Shown piece by piece: positions 1-3,200 of a stretch of DNA of 6,103 bases; the first letter of the stretch is position 1; every line of letters starts with the position of its first letter. Source of the stretch: Elusimicrobia bacterium RIFCSPLOWO2_01_FULL_60_11 (GTDB lineage Bacteria > Elusimicrobiota > Elusimicrobia > 2-02-FULL-39-32); contig MGUS01000040.1 of NCBI GenBank assembly GCA_001800085.1, positions 2,148 to 8,250 of the forward strand, in the 5' to 3' direction. The position numbers were made by a program, and so were the translations under genes. The notes under the pieces were generated by a model. That model made no database searches, had not been told where the DNA came from, and was given only the letters and a program-made list of their open reading frames with translations.

Positions 1-279
1 GGTGCCCATGTTCAAGGCGCCTCCGCTCATGACATTGACGGGGCCGCGCGCTGTGAGGGTGTAATCGGCCGAAGGCGAACCCCAGGTGAGTGTGCCGAGG
101 ATTTTTACCGCTTCGGTGGACACATCGTTTCCGATCGTTGTCGTGGTATCCAGAGTTACGGTATCACCCGCCCGGATCAACACCGTATCCCCGCTGTTGG
201 GCACAAGTCCCCCGATCCATGAGGCGGAATTCGTCCAGTTCCCGCCTCCGGTCCCGTTGGAAAGGATCAATCCGCTGGG
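1..279 (-). other. G8-like domain 2, truncated by window edge (residues 1942-2034)
   Basis: The domain carries GGGNWTNSASWIGGLVPNSGD (from residue 1952) and then VLIRAGDTVTLDTTTTIGNDVST, followed by KILGTLTWGSP and SGGALNMGT, which is the last codon in the window. It aligns without net gaps to G8-like domain 1 at an offset of exactly 1068 residues from GNW to NMGT. The remaining G8 strands, and by analogy a hairpin and another beta-helix, should follow beyond position 1. Confidence 0.8.
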
Positions 280-3200
280 GACATAGGAGGTAGCGCCATT
301 GGAGATGGCGCTTACAAGTCCCGCCTCATCCCGCGTCCAGACCCTGAAATAATAGGTTTTTCCTATGGTCAAGCCATTGACCTGTGCTGTGAATGTGGAG
401 GACGCCAAGGCGTTGGAAGTGGTCACGCTCACCTGGGCGGAGGAATCAGACCATGCCCCCGGAGGGTTCCCTGTGGCGACGGAGGAATACTGCACCTTGA
501 ATGTGGCGCTGGTAAGATTGCTGGAATAACCATTGTCTCCGGGGGTGGTCCAGGCCAATATGACGGAACCGGCGGAAGAACTGGATATTCTCAGATCCGT
601 GACTGCGGCGGGGGCTTGGTTGTCCGTGACATAGGCCGTGGCCCCGACGGAGAGAGCCGACCAATTGTCTTCGGGGTCCTTGGTCCAGGCCCTGAAGTAA
701 TAGACCCTCCCGGAAAGGAGGCCGTCGATCATGATGCCCTGTGTGGTGCCCGGGTTGACCCCGGAAGTGGAGATGGAGATTTGGGCGCTGGCGCTGGACC
801 ATGAGACCTGGTCGTAGTTGGCCCAGCTGGAATGCTGGATTCTGAACTCGCTTCCCGCTACAAGCTGGCCGCTGTAGTTGTTATCCCCCGGGGCGATCCA
901 GAGGAGGTTGACCTTGTCGGAGGCATCGGTCAGGGCTGTGAGGTAGGTGATGAAGCCGGGGATGTTGGAGTCGGTCGGGAAATGGATCCTGTCATTAAAA
1001 TCATAATTGAAGGACTCGCCGCTTCTGCTGCCGCTCCAGTTGTCGAAGGTCCAGTTCAAGCCGGTGTCCACCCCCGTCACGCGGACATTGGTAGGGCTGG
1101 AGGCGATGACGTCGGAGTCCTTGAAAGCGATGCCGGTGAAGGAGGCGGCGGAGGTGACGCTCGAAAGCTGGATCAAGGTGTTTGTAGAGCCGGCTCTCAT
1201 TCCATAGTCGAATGTGCCGTTCCTCATGGTGACCGTGGAGGGGTTGGCGATGAATTTGAAGCCGTCCGTGTCCACATGGGCCACATAGAAGTCCTGCATC
1301 TGGATGAAGGCCGCGCCGGAGGAGACCAAGGTGTAGTAAGTGGCGGAGGAGTCGATCCAATCGATCAAGGTGGGATAGCTGGGGTCGCCCACGGTTTTGA
1401 ATGTGCCCGTCGTGTTGACGATCAGGCGGGAGTGTGTGTTGTTCCAGCCGTCAGCCGCCTTGGCAAAATAGAGTTTCTTCTGGGTGTCGGCGTCGTTTGC
1501 TGCGGCAATCGTCATGAAGTCCACGGTGTCTCCACCCTGGCGCGAAGCGCCCTGGGTAAAGTCCAGGGATAATTCCCCGCCGGCAGGGGACCACCCGGCC
1601 TGGTTGCCGGAGAAGGTTCCCAGCAAGCCGCTCACGGTGCCGGAGACCACCCAGACGGCGCTGGCGCTGCTGTATCTGATGGTGACGAGTTCGGACTTGG
1701 CGGCGGAATCGCTTGTGGAGTTGACCGAAGCGGAGTGGCCTGTGCCCTTCATGAGTTTAGGAATGGTGCAGGTGGAGGAGTAGAGATCGTTGGCATACTG
1801 CAAGGAGAGGGTGGAGCCGAAGGTGTTGTAATCACCCCAGATCTGGGCCAAGCCCGGGGTCTGGTTGTGTTTGTAGGAGATGAGGTAGTTGCCATCGCGG
1901 TTGAATCCCGTGCGGTTCACGCCCAGGGAATTGATCTTGGTGTTTTTGAAGACGGCGTTCGCGGAATTGGAATTGTCGAAATTAACCTCGGCCGTAGTAT
2001 TGGGGAGGGAATTACCGTTGGCATCATAGCCGAAGCTCGAGTCAACAATCGAGTTATTATTTCCGTACATGGAGATGCCGTAGTTGGAATTGGAATAGGA
2101 CTGGTTGGAGATGAAGGTGTTATTGGTTCCTCCAACGATATCGATGCCGTATCCTGAACCGCTGGTATTGGAATAGGCCTGGTTGGAGGTGAGGGTGTTG
2201 TTCGAGGAGCCGTTGAAACCGATGCCCCTATTGGTATTGGAATAGGCCTGGTTGGAGGTGAGGGTGTTGTTGTTGCTCGATTGGAGATAGATGCCTTGTT
2301 GCAGATTTGAATAGGCCTGGTTGGAGGTGAGGGTGTTGTTGTTGGAGAAGGAGACTATGATGCCGGTAGCAGAATTTGAATAGGCCTGGTTGGAGGTGAG
2401 GATATTATTGGATGCGGCGACGTAGATGCCGTAGCTGGAATTGGAATAGGCCTGGTTGGAGGTGAGGGTGTTGTTAGAGGCGTTGATGTAGATGCCGTAG
2501 AAGGAATTGCCGTAGGACTGGTTGGAGGCAAGGTTGTTGAATGTTCCCCCAGTCAGGTAAATGCCTCCCAGGGTGGTGTTTGTGTGCCCATAGACCAGGT
2601 TGTTCGTGAAGCTGTTGGTGGAGGAACTGTTCAGATAAAGGCCCACATACCCTTCATGGATGGAGGAGTAGTCCAGGGTGCCTCCGTAGGAGGTCCCGTT
2701 GAAGGTGACGCCCCACTTGTTCGTGAGGTTTTTACCCATGTATGAAATCTGGACATAGTCGAGGTTGAAATTGGCCAGGGCGGTCTGGTTGGAGTTCAAG
2801 ACATAGCCGGTGTAGGTGGAATCGGCTCCCTGGATGACCACATTGCGGGTGAGATTAGAAACGGCCGCCCCCGAAGGGTGAGATGATGCCAGCGTGCTGT
2901 TGAGGGTGATCTGGGTTCCGGAGACGGAGACGATGGTTCTTTTTTCCGTGGACCCGGAGGTCCCATGCCTGCCGATGGTGACGGAATCTCCTGAATTCCA
3001 CCCTTCGATTTCAGAGGCGGAATTGATAGTGATCACGGAAGCGCCCGCGTTGGCATCCACGGACAATGTCGTAGTGATGTCTTTGACGGCGCCCTGGGCG
3101 ATGAAGGCGCCGCCGTTATAAAGGGTGAGGCCGTAGGGGTTGACGGTAGCGGTGGATTGGAGGATGAGAGTGGCGATCCTGTTGGCCGGGATGGGTTGGG

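Noticed and set aside
446..802. Minus-strand open frame of 118 codons, and a similar one at 1001-1360
   Set aside because: Both are Arg/His/Leu-rich shadows in the wrong phase of FN3 9-10 and of the possible second solenoid.
832..1572. Plus-strand open frame of 246 codons
   Set aside because: It is antisense to FN3 domain 9 and the preceding beta region, is low-complexity Gly/Val/Asp-rich, and has no recognisable fold or operon context.
2100..2470. Repeated ggagg motifs on the plus strand resembling ribosome binding sites
   Set aside because: They are the complement of recurrent TCC codons in SNQAYSN coils and no coding frame follows them.
2095..2541. Repeat array that superficially resembles a CRISPR (31-bp repeats, spacers of about 35-47 bp)
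   Set aside because: All periods are multiples of three, the 'spacers' are similar to one another, and the whole array translates in the giant frame as beta-helix coils. There is no leader or cas gene.
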